From positions 353,881 to 417,880 of the forward strand of contig NZ_JAHWGH010000008.1 of NCBI RefSeq assembly GCF_019334305.1: DNA of 64,000 bases, in the 5' to 3' direction. The notes under the pieces were generated by a model. It did not search any database, had not been told where the DNA came from, and was given only the letters and a program-made list of their open reading frames with translations. Of the stretch, positions 51,716-60,665 are shown one piece after another. Position numbers and translations under genes: made by a program. Within the stretch, counting starts at the first letter, position 1. Every line of letters begins with the position of its first letter. Source of the DNA: Rossellomorea orangium (GTDB lineage: Bacteria > Bacillota > Bacilli > Bacillales > Bacillaceae_B).

Positions 51716-51744
51716 GTGGGAGTTTGGCTCGCTCCCTACTTTTT
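51716..51744 (+). terminator. terminator after murF
   Basis: GGGAG (51718-51722) pairs with CTCCC (51732-51736), followed by five T; short but GC-rich. Confidence 0.5.
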
Positions 51745-51764
51745 GATAAGTGAGTGGGGATAAC

Positions 51765-52454
51765 ATGATCGGTTGTTTATTAATCCATGGTTTTACAGGG
51801 AGCCCATTTGAAGTGGAGCCTCTGGCAGAATTCCTCCAAGAACGGACCGATTGGGAAATCGTCGTGCCCACTCTCCCAGGTCATGGGGATACTCTTGATT
51901 TGAAAGGGATTAAGCATATTGAATGGATTGAACATGCTGAGTCTGAACTGAAGTGCCTGCTTGATACCTGTGACGAGGTCTATGTCATCGGTTTTTCAAT
52001 GGGAGGATTAATTGCTTCCTATCTTTCTGTGAAATACGACATAGGTAAGCTCGTGCTCTTAAGCGCTGCAGCCTACTATATAAATGTCAAACAGTTACTG
52101 AAAGATATTGGAAATTTGATCAAAGAAGGAATGCAAGGCAATATAGTTGAAAACGAGCTGTACAAACGATATAAATTCAAGGTGACACAAACCCCAATTC
52201 TTTCCACATACGAATTCAGGAAAGTCGTCCGTATCGCTCGTCCACTTCTTTCTAAGGTGAATATCCCAACCTTTATCGCCCAAGGACAGAATGATGGAAT
52301 AGTCCCCCCTAAAGCAGCGAAATATATATATGAGACTATTTCCTCAAAAGAGAAAAATTTATTCTATTCCCCAGAAGCAAAACACTTGATTTGTCATAGT
52401 GAAGATAAGCACGATCTTTTTGATAAGATCTACCAATTCCTGCAAAGTGAATAG
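51765..52454 (+). CDS. alpha/beta hydrolase (carboxylesterase type)
   Basis: A 229-residue serine hydrolase: LLIHGFTGSPFEVEPLAEFL is the oxyanion region, GFSMGG holds the nucleophile serine, GQNDGIVP the aspartate and KHLICHSEDKHDLF the histidine. Similar to thermophilic Bacillus carboxylesterases of the monoacylglycerol lipase group. ATG 51765 follows GTGGGGA; GTG 51750 is less likely. Confidence 0.85.
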   Translation: MIGCLLIHGFTGSPFEVEPLAEFLQERTDWEIVVPTLPGHGDTLDLKGIKHIEWIEHAESELKCLLDTCDEVYVIGFSMGGLIASYLSVKYDIGKLVLLSAAAYYINVKQLLKDIGNLIKEGMQGNIVENELYKRYKFKVTQTPILSTYEFRKVVRIARPLLSKVNIPTFIAQGQNDGIVPPKAAKYIYETISSKEKNLFYSPEAKHLICHSEDKHDLFDKIYQFLQSE

Positions 52455-52463
52455 ATTGACTAT

Positions 52464-52715
52464 TTGACATTAGATTGAAATTCATTTCTAGAAGTGGTAA
52501 CATAACTACAACATAGTTCTTATTTTGTTGGACGTGCTAGCTCTTCTATTTTGAAGGGTGTATTTTTTTGTACCAAACATAAAACTAAACATCTCATATA
52601 GACGGTTTTAGATTAGATACCGAAGTCTTTCGGTGGGTAAGATTTCGTTCCGACCTAAAAATATAATCAGATATTGATTAGTTATAAAAGATGTAAATTA
52701 AAGGAGAATGTAACA
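52464..52715 (+). promoter_or_regulatory. promoter and structured leader of cshA
   Basis: A consensus -35 TTGACA (52464-52469) with weak -10 TCTAGA at 17 bp starts a long leader. It contains a terminator-like hairpin, CTCTTC/GAAGGG near 52541-52558 followed by TGTATTTTTTT, then a stable ACCGAA-GTCT-TTCGGT hairpin (52618-52633) enclosed by TTTTAG/CTAAAA. This suggests attenuation or autoregulation, as helicase mRNAs often show, but no known family was recognised. Confidence 0.5.
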
Positions 52716-54236
52716 TTGACTAAGTTTGCAGATTTAAACTTAAGCGCATCTACGTTGAAATCAATCAAACGTATGGGCTTTGAAGAAGCAACACCAATTC
52801 AGGCGAGTACGATTCCAGTCGGTTTAGAAGGTAAGGATATCATCGGTCAGGCACAAACGGGAACAGGTAAAACGACAGCATTCGGAATTCCAATGATCGA
52901 GAAAATCGATGTGAAGAACCCGAAAGTTCAAGCATTGATCATTGCGCCTACTCGTGAACTTGCGATCCAGGTTTCTGAAGAGTTATACCGTATCGGAGCT
53001 GACAAGCGTGCCCGCGTCCTATCTGTATATGGAGGTCAGGACATCCAGCGTCAAATTCGTGCGATGAAGAAGAACCCTCATATCATCGTCGGTACACCTG
53101 GTCGTCTGCTTGACCATATCAAACGTAAGACGCTCAACCTTGAAAATGTTGAAACACTTGTACTGGACGAAGCAGACGAAATGCTGAACATGGGCTTCAT
53201 CGAGGACATTGAAAGCATCCTTGAGACAGTTCCAAGCACAAGACAAACACTTCTATTCTCTGCTACAATGCCGGATCCGATCCGTCGCATTGCGAACCGT
53301 TTCATGTCAGAGCCTGAAGTCATCAAGGTTAAATCAAAAGAAGTAACGGTTTCAAACATCGAACAGTACTTCACGAAAGTAAGCGAAAAAGAAAAATTTG
53401 ATACACTTTCACGTTTAATCGACGTACAATCACCTGAACTTGCGATTGTATTCGGTCGTACAAAGCGTAGAGTAGACGAATTGGCACGTGCTCTTAGCAT
53501 CCGCGGCTACCTGGCAGAAGGAATCCACGGAGATCTTTCACAAGCTCGTCGTATGACAGTCCTTAAGAAATTTAAAGAAGGACGTATCGACATCCTTATC
53601 GCTACAGACGTTGCTGCCCGTGGATTAGATATCTCAGGCGTAACGCATGTATACAACTTTGATATTCCTCAAGATCCTGAAAGCTACGTTCACCGTATCG
53701 GACGTACAGGTCGTGCAGGTAAGAAGGGTATGTCCATCACTTTTGTTACACCAAGAGAAATGGGTTACCTGAAGATTGTTGAACAAACAACGAAGAAGAA
53801 AATGACTGCCCTTAAGCCACCTAGCTTAAACGAAGCTCTTGAAGGTCAGCAGCGTCTGGCTTTAGAGAAACTGGTTGAAGCAGCGAAGGAAAGCGACCTT
53901 AAAGATTACTATCCATTAGCAGAAGAGTTCCTTGGCGATCACGATCCAGTTCAAGCAGTTGCAGCAGCGATCCGTGTATTGACGAAAGAGCCTGATACAA
54001 CTCCAGTTGAAATTACGGAAGAGCGCCCATTACCATCAAGAGGTGGAAATCGTGGCGGCGGAAACCGTGGTGGATACAAAGGTGGATCACGCAGTGGTAA
54101 AGGCGGAAGCCGTGGTGGATCATCACGCAGCGGCGGTGGAAACCGCGGAGGCGGAAGCCGTGGCGGAGATCGCAACCGTACTGGTGGCGGCAGACCACAA
54201 TCTTCAACTAAACGTAAATCTTATAACAATTCTTGA
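52716..54236 (+). CDS. cshA: DEAD-box ATP-dependent RNA helicase CshA
   Basis: 506-residue helicase for RNA turnover, ribosome assembly and cold adaptation; in B. subtilis it associates with the RNA degradosome. Motifs: Q-motif [32 protein letters not shown] (LDEADEML), SAT, and [10 protein letters not shown]. The C-terminal 70 residues are a Gly/Arg/Ser-rich RGG-like tail that binds RNA. The start is TTG 52716 with AAAGGAG 9 bp before. In B. subtilis it also precedes ydbS-ydbT. Confidence 0.96.
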   Translation: MTKFADLNLSASTLKSIKRMGFEEATPIQASTIPVGLEGKDIIGQAQTGTGKTTAFGIPMIEKIDVKNPKVQALIIAPTRELAIQVSEELYRIGADKRARVLSVYGGQDIQRQIRAMKKNPHIIVGTPGRLLDHIKRKTLNLENVETLVLDEADEMLNMGFIEDIESILETVPSTRQTLLFSATMPDPIRRIANRFMSEPEVIKVKSKEVTVSNIEQYFTKVSEKEKFDTLSRLIDVQSPELAIVFGRTKRRVDELARALSIRGYLAEGIHGDLSQARRMTVLKKFKEGRIDILIATDVAARGLDISGVTHVYNFDIPQDPESYVHRIGRTGRAGKKGMSITFVTPREMGYLKIVEQTTKKKMTALKPPSLNEALEGQQRLALEKLVEAAKESDLKDYYPLAEEFLGDHDPVQAVAAAIRVLTKEPDTTPVEITEERPLPSRGGNRGGGNRGGYKGGSRSGKGGSRGGSSRSGGGNRGGGSRGGDRNRTGGGRPQSSTKRKSYNNS

Positions 54237-54249
54237 TTAGATAGATAGG

Positions 54250-54282
54250 ACACGGCGACCTTTAGGGTTGTCGTGTTTTTTT
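54250..54282 (+). terminator. terminator after cshA
   Basis: ACACGGCGACC (54250-54260) pairs with GGTTGTCGTGT (54266-54276), then a T-run. Confidence 0.87.
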
Positions 54283-54323
54283 ATGGTTTTGGAAGAGATT
54301 GAGGGGAGTGTTGTACCAATATT

Positions 54324-55725
54324 GATTAAGTCCATATAATTGTGTAAAAAGAAAGAGTCATTTTATTCCTTCTTGTCAACACTGTTTTCAACGACGATAA
54401 ACAATGAGAAGAGGAATAAAATGACTCAATTACAGTTTAACCTAGATTTGGATTCTTTAAAAGAAGCAGTTGTAAATTCTAATATCGAAACGGTGGTCCG
54501 TTCAGCCATCGTCCTTGTATTAAATGAATACATGGAAAGGGAGAGAGACCAATACCTACAAGCAGCTTCATACGAACGATCTACTGATCGTTTAGATTAT
54601 CGTAATGGCTACTATGAACGTGATTTTACAATGAGTGTTGGAAAGATCAAATTAAAGGTGCCGCGTACCCGCAATGGAGACTTTTCTCCTTCTGTATTTG
54701 AAAAATACTCACGTTGTGATCAAGCTTTTGTCCTTTCGATGATTGAAATGGTGATCAATGGTGTTTCAACTCGCAAGGTTACTCATATTGTAGAACAGCT
54801 TTGTGGAGAAACGGTTTCTAAATCATTCGTTTCTTCCCTGACACAAAAATTAGACCCTATCATTAATGATTGGGCTAAGCGACCTTTGAACGGATCTTAT
54901 TTTCCATATATATTTGTAGATGCCATGTATGTAAAAGTTCGTGAACACCATCGTGTCGTTTCAAAAGCCGTTTACATTGCGACAGCTCTCTCAGAGAACA
55001 ATAATCGCGAGATTTTAGGGTTAATGGTCGATCATGTGGAGAGTTATGAGAGCTGGAGTAGGTTCTTTCAACAGTTGAAATCCCGAGGTCTACAATCTCC
55101 TAAGCTTGTGATATCAGATGCCCATAAGGGTCTTCAAAAAGCGGTACTACGTGAGTTTATTGGAACAAGCTGGCAGAGGTGTAATGTACACTTTAAACGA
55201 AACATCATTCAACACCTCCCTAAAAAAGATTCCAAAGAAATTAGAACTATGATTAAGAGAGTGTTTGAAGCTGTCAAAATTGAAGATATGAGAAACTTTA
55301 AGGAAGAATTGATGAGTCAATATAGCGAGAACACCAAATACGAAAAAGCGCTGGCCATCTTTGATGAAGGCTTTGAAGATACGATTCAGTACATGGACCA
55401 CCCTGAAGAAATTCGACCACATATCCGCAGTACCAACTGTTTGGAACGCTTGAACCAAGAGGTTCGAAGAAGAGAAAAGGTCATACGGATTTTTCCTAAT
55501 ACCCAGTCAGCCTTTCGATTAGTCGGAGCCGTTTTGTTTCATTACCAACAAACCAATTATTCAAAGAGAAAATCCCTTTAAAAAGCCCTAAACATTTTTG
55601 AATGAAACTTCCCATTCAAATGGCTTCATGGAAGTTTCGCAAAAAAATGTTGAATTGAATAGCTATAGCTGATTAATAGTTGAAAAAGACAAGCAAGGAA
55701 TTTACACAATATTAAGGACTTGACT
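54324..55725 (+). mobile_element. IS256-family insertion sequence, intact, 1402 bp
   Basis: Ends are defined by imperfect terminal inverted repeats of about 25 bp (left GATTAAGTCC...TTGTGTAAA, right complement AGTCAAGTCC...TTGTGTAAA; 19 of 25 match) and by an 8-bp direct target duplication CCAATATT at 54316-54323 and 55726-55733. One full transposase gene is inside. The 55591-55651 segment after the gene forms a long imperfect hairpin (AACATTTTT/AAAAATGTT and GAAACTTCC/GGAAGTTTC). The intact duplication indicates a fairly recent insertion. Confidence 0.93.
54421..55581 (+). CDS. IS256-family transposase
   Basis: 386-residue DDE transposase: D167 (FVDAMYVKV), D233 (VISDAHKGL) and E342 (CLERLNQEVRRREK), with the C-x2-H pair in CNVHFKRN, all typical of IS256 (mutator type). 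ATG 54421 is preceded by AGAGGAA. No frameshift or internal stop, so probably active. Confidence 0.95.
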   Translation: MTQLQFNLDLDSLKEAVVNSNIETVVRSAIVLVLNEYMERERDQYLQAASYERSTDRLDYRNGYYERDFTMSVGKIKLKVPRTRNGDFSPSVFEKYSRCDQAFVLSMIEMVINGVSTRKVTHIVEQLCGETVSKSFVSSLTQKLDPIINDWAKRPLNGSYFPYIFVDAMYVKVREHHRVVSKAVYIATALSENNNREILGLMVDHVESYESWSRFFQQLKSRGLQSPKLVISDAHKGLQKAVLREFIGTSWQRCNVHFKRNIIQHLPKKDSKEIRTMIKRVFEAVKIEDMRNFKEELMSQYSENTKYEKALAIFDEGFEDTIQYMDHPEEIRPHIRSTNCLERLNQEVRRREKVIRIFPNTQSAFRLVGAVLFHYQQTNYSKRKSL

Positions 55726-55741
55726 CCAATATTTGTAAAAA

Positions 55742-55831
55742 GACGCAATTACTACTGAAAATGACGCAATAAATAAAAAAACGACGCAATTATGAAGAAA
55801 ATGACGCAATCTTGGCCAAAAATGACGCAAT
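55742..55831 (-). repeat. tandem array of ATTGCGTCnTTTT units, period 20-21 bp (five copies)
   Basis: On the plus strand GACGCAAT starts at 55742, 55763, 55783, 55803 and 55824 (spacing 21, 20, 20, 21). Read on the minus strand each unit is ATTGCGTC, one variable base, TTTT, then 7-8 unconserved bp. The first copy lies 9 bp from the IS256 target duplication. Same unit as the array at 21749 but in the opposite orientation. Confidence 0.88.
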
Positions 55832-55924
55832 CCATATTAATATGTTAATATTTCCAAATCAGAAGAAGGAAAATTCCAATCTGCGGCGAACTAATTAACC
55901 ATACTGCTAAAGGAGAGTGATCAA

Positions 55925-56896
55925 TTGATCTGTAAAGAGCTGAAAATCCCGATTATTCTTGAAAAAACAGAAGCATTATCCGTTCGGATCGTCAAAAATC
56001 ATCCAAGGGTCCCCCTCATTGAAAAGGATTTAAGAAAAAGAAGGGCCGGCTACAACGGAGAATCCACGATCTACTACCACCTCACTTTTCTAAGAGATAA
56101 AAGATACAAGATCTTTTATAATGTAAGACTCCCCATCTTCTCAAACCATTTTCAAATGGACTTTCTCATCCTCACCCCATTCTATATCTTAATCATCGAA
56201 GTAAAAAACATATCAGGAATGGTAACCATTGACCCTTTCATCAAACAGCTTACCCGAACTCATAAAGGAATGACAGAAGGGTTGGTCGACCCGGTATCTC
56301 AAGTGCAAAGGTATAAGTTATTGATCCACAAATGGTTCATTACCCACAGAATAAAGCATCCCCCAATCGAACACCTCGTCGTATTCAGCAATCCATCGAC
56401 CACTTTGAATTACACCGTATCCCCGGCGCCTGACGATCCCTATAAACAGATTATCCATGCTCAAAATGTCATCGATAAGATCAAGGAATTGAATGAAAAA
56501 CATCCAACCCCAACCGTTACAGATAAAGAACTTTTAAAAATGAAAAGGCTCCTATTGAAAAATCATCATGACTCTGACACTGACATCTTAACATCCCATT
56601 CCTTAACCAAAAACGATATCCTCACCGGTGTACGCTGCGACAACTGCCAGCACATCCCGATGATCAGAGTCAGTGCAGCCTGGTACTGTCCTAAGTGCAA
56701 CGACTCTTCAAAAACCGCACACACCAAAGCAATCCAAGAATACTTCTTACTAATAAACAACCACCTGACCAATAGGGAAATAAGAAACTTCCTTCATTTA
56801 AACTCAAGAAACACAGCCTATAAACTATTGAAATCCTTTCATCTCCAAACCCAAGGAAGCACCAAATCTGTCACCTATTCAAAACCGACGAGATAA
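55925..56896 (+). CDS. NERD-domain protein with zinc ribbon
   Basis: 323 residues. The NERD (nuclease-related) domain covers about 35-160: GYNGESTIYYHL, FQMDFLIL, IIEVKNISG (D79, E92, K94 form a PD-(D/E)xK-like site). A zinc ribbon follows with C238, C241, C255 and C258, and the last 50 residues resemble a helix-turn-helix (LTNREIRNFLHLNSRNTAYKLL). The start is TTG 55925 with AAAGGAGAG 9 bp upstream. It lies between the repeat array and uvsE, 47 bp ahead of the latter, so likely co-transcribed. A DNA repair or defence role is only an inference. Confidence 0.85.
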   Translation: MICKELKIPIILEKTEALSVRIVKNHPRVPLIEKDLRKRRAGYNGESTIYYHLTFLRDKRYKIFYNVRLPIFSNHFQMDFLILTPFYILIIEVKNISGMVTIDPFIKQLTRTHKGMTEGLVDPVSQVQRYKLLIHKWFITHRIKHPPIEHLVVFSNPSTTLNYTVSPAPDDPYKQIIHAQNVIDKIKELNEKHPTPTVTDKELLKMKRLLLKNHHDSDTDILTSHSLTKNDILTGVRCDNCQHIPMIRVSAAWYCPKCNDSSKTAHTKAIQEYFLLINNHLTNREIRNFLHLNSRNTAYKLLKSFHLQTQGSTKSVTYSKPTR

Positions 56897-56943
56897 TTCC
56901 CCATCTAAAGCACATACTAACCCCAAAAAGGAGTCCATCACCC

Positions 56944-57906
56944 ATGACACTCGTAAAACTGGGCTATGTAGCCATGAGCATGAATCTTCAAAATGCCTCT
57001 CCCTCACAAACGATGACGTACAAGCAATTTGCAGGCATAAAGGATCGAGAAGCAGCGATTCATAAATTAGAACGGATTGCCCGCTCGAATTTGCAAAATT
57101 GCCTCAGGCTTTTAAAACATAATGTCCTGAATGAAATCCATTTCTTCAGGTTCAGTTCGAAGTTGATCCCCCTTGCGAATCATCCGGAATTAAAGGGATG
57201 GGACTTCATTGCCCCTTTAAAGGATGAACTCCATGAGATAAAGAAATACCTCGAGCTTCATCCGATGAGGGTTGGGTTCCATCCCGATCACTTTGTCCTC
57301 TTAAATTCGAGCGATGTAGATGTGCTGAAGAATTCGCTGAAGACTTTAAAGATGCATGAGGCATTGCTAAAAGGAATGGGTATTGACCCGACTCACCGCT
57401 GTGTTCTTCATGTAGGCGGTGCCTATGAGGATAAGGAAAAGGCGCTTGAGCAATTTATTCATAATTGGGGGCTGACGCCTGTCTCGCTTCAACGGATGAT
57501 CATTCTTGAAAATGACGATACGGTGTTCAGTGCAGCCGACGCCCTGTATTTGTGTGAGAAACTAGGCATTCCCCTTGTATTTGATTATCACCACCATCTA
57601 GCGTACAACGAACGGGACTGGTTACTGGACTGGGAAAGGGTGGTCGGAACGTGGAGTCAGTCCCCGCTTCCGGTGAAAATGCATATCTCAAGCCCCCGGT
57701 CACGTGAGGATTATAAAGCCCATGCGGAATTCATCGATCCCGACATGTTTATGGACTTCCTTCACGGGATCAAAGGGACGGTGGCTGAAATCGATTGTAT
57801 GATCGAAGCGAAGAAAAAGGATGACGCTTTGTTCAAATTAGTGGAGGATCTGAAAGAACATGAAGATATAGAATGGGTGGATAAGAGTACCTTTATTTTA
57901 AAATAG
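56944..57906 (+). CDS. uvsE: UV damage endonuclease UvsE
   Basis: 320-residue TIM-barrel endonuclease that nicks DNA 5' of UV photoproducts and other lesions, an alternative to UvrABC; in B. subtilis (YwjD) it acts in spores. Family blocks: GYVAMSMNLQN, RFSSKLIPLANHP, GFHPDHFVLLNS, ILENDDTVFSA, DYHHHLAYN and KMHISSPRSREDYKAHA supply the metal ligands. AAGGAG precedes ATG 56944. Confidence 0.95.
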   Translation: MTLVKLGYVAMSMNLQNASPSQTMTYKQFAGIKDREAAIHKLERIARSNLQNCLRLLKHNVLNEIHFFRFSSKLIPLANHPELKGWDFIAPLKDELHEIKKYLELHPMRVGFHPDHFVLLNSSDVDVLKNSLKTLKMHEALLKGMGIDPTHRCVLHVGGAYEDKEKALEQFIHNWGLTPVSLQRMIILENDDTVFSAADALYLCEKLGIPLVFDYHHHLAYNERDWLLDWERVVGTWSQSPLPVKMHISSPRSREDYKAHAEFIDPDMFMDFLHGIKGTVAEIDCMIEAKKKDDALFKLVEDLKEHEDIEWVDKSTFILK

Positions 57907-57909
57907 ATC

Positions 57910-57937
57910 TGAAACCATCTCTGTTCCAAATCGTATA
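57910..57937 (+). promoter_or_regulatory. sigma-W-type promoter of ydbS-ydbT
   Basis: TGAAAC (57910-57915), exactly 16 bp, CGTATA (57932-57937). A perfect sigma-W consensus; ydbST belongs to the sigma-W regulon in B. subtilis. Confidence 0.9.
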
Positions 57938-57979
57938 TATACTGTAAGATTTAGTAAGAGAGATGTGAGGGGGATTGGA

Positions 57980-58459
57980 ATGATAGGGGAACCGCAGAAG
58001 AGAATTTCACCCAAGGCCTTAAAGGTGTGGAGGATATATGGAGTGTTGGAGTCGCTGGTCGTGGCGTTGCTTGCAGCCGGGGCGATCGTACTCACTTACC
58101 TTTTTGATTGGCCCGGGTGGGTAACGGTGATAGCAGGATCAGTTTTTATACTTTTTACATATGTGTTTGTATACTTGCTGCCGATGATCAAATGGAAGAG
58201 ATGGCGGTATGAAGTGAGGGAACAGGAAATTGAACTGCAGCGTGGGATCTTCATTGTGAAGCGCACACTGGTCCCGATGGTGAGGGTTCAGCATGTCGAT
58301 ACAGTTCAGGGTCCGATTCTAAAGAAATATGGGCTATCGACGATTACGATATCTTCCGCTGCAACTGTTCATGAAATTCCCGCATTGAACATGGAGGAAG
58401 CGGATGAGCTGAGAAACTCAATATCGCAACTGGCAAGGGTGGCGGAAGATGATGTCTGA
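57980..58459 (+). CDS. ydbS: PH-domain membrane protein YdbS
   Basis: 159 residues, equal to B. subtilis YdbS: two N-terminal helices (SLVVALLAAGAIVLTYLF and VIAGSVFILFTYVFVYLL) and one bacterial PH (bPH_2) domain with EIELQRGIFIVKRTLVPM and VQHVDTVQGPILKKYGL. With YdbT it protects against some antimicrobial peptides in relatives. ATG 57980 follows GAGGGGG; sigma-W promoter upstream. Confidence 0.93.
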   Translation: MIGEPQKRISPKALKVWRIYGVLESLVVALLAAGAIVLTYLFDWPGWVTVIAGSVFILFTYVFVYLLPMIKWKRWRYEVREQEIELQRGIFIVKRTLVPMVRVQHVDTVQGPILKKYGLSTITISSAATVHEIPALNMEEADELRNSISQLARVAEDDV

Positions 58460-59906
58460 ACATAAACGTCTTCATCCGATATCGGCAGTAGCGAGTTTCA
58501 TTAAGCAGCTGAAGGATCTGATTGTACCCTTTGTCTTTTTATTTGTTATCAACAATCGTGGAGAGAAGAACGGATTCTGGGATTATCTCCCTTTATTATC
58601 CATGGCAGTCGTTCTTGTTGCCGTCCTTGCTTTCGGCATCATTAAATGGCTTCGGTTCACTTACCGGGTGGAAGAGGGAGAGCTCCGGATTGAGTATGGC
58701 CTTTTTGTCAAGAAGAAACGGTATATCCCGATAGACCGTATCCAGAGCCTGAATTTCTCCGAAGGGGTGCTTCACCGTCCATTTGGACTCGTGAAAGTGA
58801 AAGTCGAAACAGCGGGTTCTTCAAACGCGAGAGAATCGGAAGCTGAGCTGACGGCCATTTCAAAAGAGGAAGCAACCGACCTGGAAAAACTGATTTACCT
58901 GGAGAAAAAGGGCCAAAAAGGTACGGAGGATCTTTCGGTAGAACAACCTGAAAACCACAATGAGAAATCGGTTTTCACTCTGGGATCTAAAGATATCTGG
59001 GTGCTGGCTGCGACTTCTGGAGGAGTGGGTGTGATCATTTCGGGTGTTGCGATCTTCCTGTCGCAATTTAATGAACTCATTCCCTATGAAGCTGTATTTG
59101 AAGAGCTGGCCGTGTTTGTACAAAACGGAGTGCTCATTGTCGCGTTGACTGCATTTGTGGGGCTTGTCCTTGCCTGGTTGCTATCGATCATTTGGACATT
59201 CATTATTTACGGTGATTTTAAGATAAGAATTGTCGATGATCATATCGTGATTACCAGGGGGCTGCTTGAGAAGAAGCAGGTGACGGTTCCGTTAAACCGG
59301 GTTCAGGGAATCAGGATCGTGGAGAACCCAGTCAGGCAGCTGATCGGCTATTGTACCGTACATATTGAAAATGCAGGCGGGTCTGTATTGGAGAAAGATA
59401 GCATGAGTATCAAATTGTTTCCGATTGTAAAGAAGGAGCGGGTACCTGAGTTGTTAATGGGCTTGTTTCCTGATTATATCATCGAAAAAGATTTCAAGGG
59501 GCTGCCGGAACGCTCCATGAGAAGGTATGTTTTCAGGCAAACTGTATGGATATTGGTACCGACCGCAATCGCCTGTTATTTCTATTGGCCATATGGCCTT
59601 TGGGCAGCTCTATTGGCCCTGCCTTTTGGTATTCTTGGCTACTTTCAGTTCCGCGCAGGTGGCTTTAGGATCGATGGTGGACAATTAACGTTGCGGTATA
59701 GAGGCGTCCTGAAGAATACGATGTATATGAAGAAAAGCAGGATTCAGTCTTTGGATTCAAAAGTGAGCTGGTTCCAGGCGAGAAATGAGCTTGGGAGTCT
59801 TACGACCACAGTGAAGTCGGGGGTAGCCGGCTATGCTAGTCCTGTAAGGGATCTGGATCATGAAGATGTTAAAAGGATCACTTCCTGGTTTTCCCATAGT
59901 AAGTAA
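58449..59906 (+). CDS. ydbT: PH-domain membrane protein YdbT
   Basis: 485 residues with three bPH_2 domains between pairs of membrane helices: GLFVKKKRYIPIDRIQSLN, GLLEKKQVTVPLNRVQGIR and GVLKNTMYMKKSRIQSLDS each start one. It overlaps ydbS by 11 bp and shares the sigma-W promoter. Partner of YdbS in bacteriocin resistance in relatives. ATG 58449 or the next codon ATG 58452 is the start. Confidence 0.92.
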   Translation: MMSEHKRLHPISAVASFIKQLKDLIVPFVFLFVINNRGEKNGFWDYLPLLSMAVVLVAVLAFGIIKWLRFTYRVEEGELRIEYGLFVKKKRYIPIDRIQSLNFSEGVLHRPFGLVKVKVETAGSSNARESEAELTAISKEEATDLEKLIYLEKKGQKGTEDLSVEQPENHNEKSVFTLGSKDIWVLAATSGGVGVIISGVAIFLSQFNELIPYEAVFEELAVFVQNGVLIVALTAFVGLVLAWLLSIIWTFIIYGDFKIRIVDDHIVITRGLLEKKQVTVPLNRVQGIRIVENPVRQLIGYCTVHIENAGGSVLEKDSMSIKLFPIVKKERVPELLMGLFPDYIIEKDFKGLPERSMRRYVFRQTVWILVPTAIACYFYWPYGLWAALLALPFGILGYFQFRAGGFRIDGGQLTLRYRGVLKNTMYMKKSRIQSLDSKVSWFQARNELGSLTTTVKSGVAGYASPVRDLDHEDVKRITSWFSHSK

Positions 59907-59909
59907 GTG

Positions 59910-59941
59910 AAGAAGCGGCCAGCTTATGCGGGCCGCTTCTT
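59910..59941. terminator. bidirectional hairpin between ydbT and rhomboid gene
   Basis: AAGAAGCGGCC (59910-59920) pairs with GGCCGCTTCTT (59931-59941), shared by convergent genes; T-tracts are modest. Confidence 0.7.
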
Positions 59942-59946
59942 GCCTA

Positions 59947-60531
59947 TTATTTTCTCCCGGAGATCCATCCGATAACGAAGCCGGCAATCAATCCGAAGAT
60001 GTGGGCTGTAATATTGATACCCGATTGCATAAAGGTCATGACGACCCCGATGATGACGATGGGTAAGATAATCTGACGACTTTCCCTCGTAATGAAATGG
60101 TTCTTCAGAACAATCATGGCGATGTAATAACCGAACAAGCCGAATATGGCTCCTGATGCCCCGACGTGACTGTACGTGAGTGGTTTGACAAGGAATGTGA
60201 TGATATTGGCAAACACACCGCTTGCTATATACAGGGCGACAAACTTCGCCTTTCCGAGATGCTTTTCCAAAGGTGGTCCGAACAATACAAGAGAAAAGGA
60301 GTTAAATAACAGATGGGCAAAACCCATATGAACGAAAATCGGGGTGATCAATCTCCACCATTCGCCTTCTTTAATAAACAAATTCACTCCGGCCAGTTGT
60401 TCATATACCCACAGTTGAGGGAAAATAGGGAGGGTGCTGACTGTGTAAAGGACGATATGAATCAAGACAATCAGGGAGATAATAGGATAGAACCGTAAGA
60501 ATTGAGAAAAACTTTCCGTTCGTACAAACAT
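59947..60531 (-). CDS. rhomboid-family intramembrane serine protease
   Basis: 194 residues with six helices; catalytic serine in HVGASGAIFGLFG and histidine in TAHIFGLIAGFVIG, with HLLFNSFSL in helix 2 as in GlpG-type rhomboids. Cleaves membrane proteins within the bilayer; the target is unknown. AGGAGGATA precedes ATG 60531. B. subtilis YdcA holds the same place between ydbT and acpS. Confidence 0.93.
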   Translation of the reverse strand: MFVRTESFSQFLRFYPIISLIVLIHIVLYTVSTLPIFPQLWVYEQLAGVNLFIKEGEWWRLITPIFVHMGFAHLLFNSFSLVLFGPPLEKHLGKAKFVALYIASGVFANIITFLVKPLTYSHVGASGAIFGLFGYYIAMIVLKNHFITRESRQIILPIVIIGVVMTFMQSGINITAHIFGLIAGFVIGWISGRK

Positions 60532-60665
60532 AGTGTATCCTCCTAGACAAGATCATGACATAAAAAAACTAGTTAGTACTATAGTATAAGAAAACGGGAG
60601 AAATCACGAGTAGAGTTCATTATCAAAATATGCAGGGTAGGACAAAAGTAGAAGGGGAGTCACAG

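Noticed and set aside
21749..55831. Reading the ATTGCGTC arrays as CRISPR
   Set aside because: Conserved unit is only 8-13 bp and gaps 7-8 bp, with no cas genes; CRISPR repeats and spacers are about 30 bp each.
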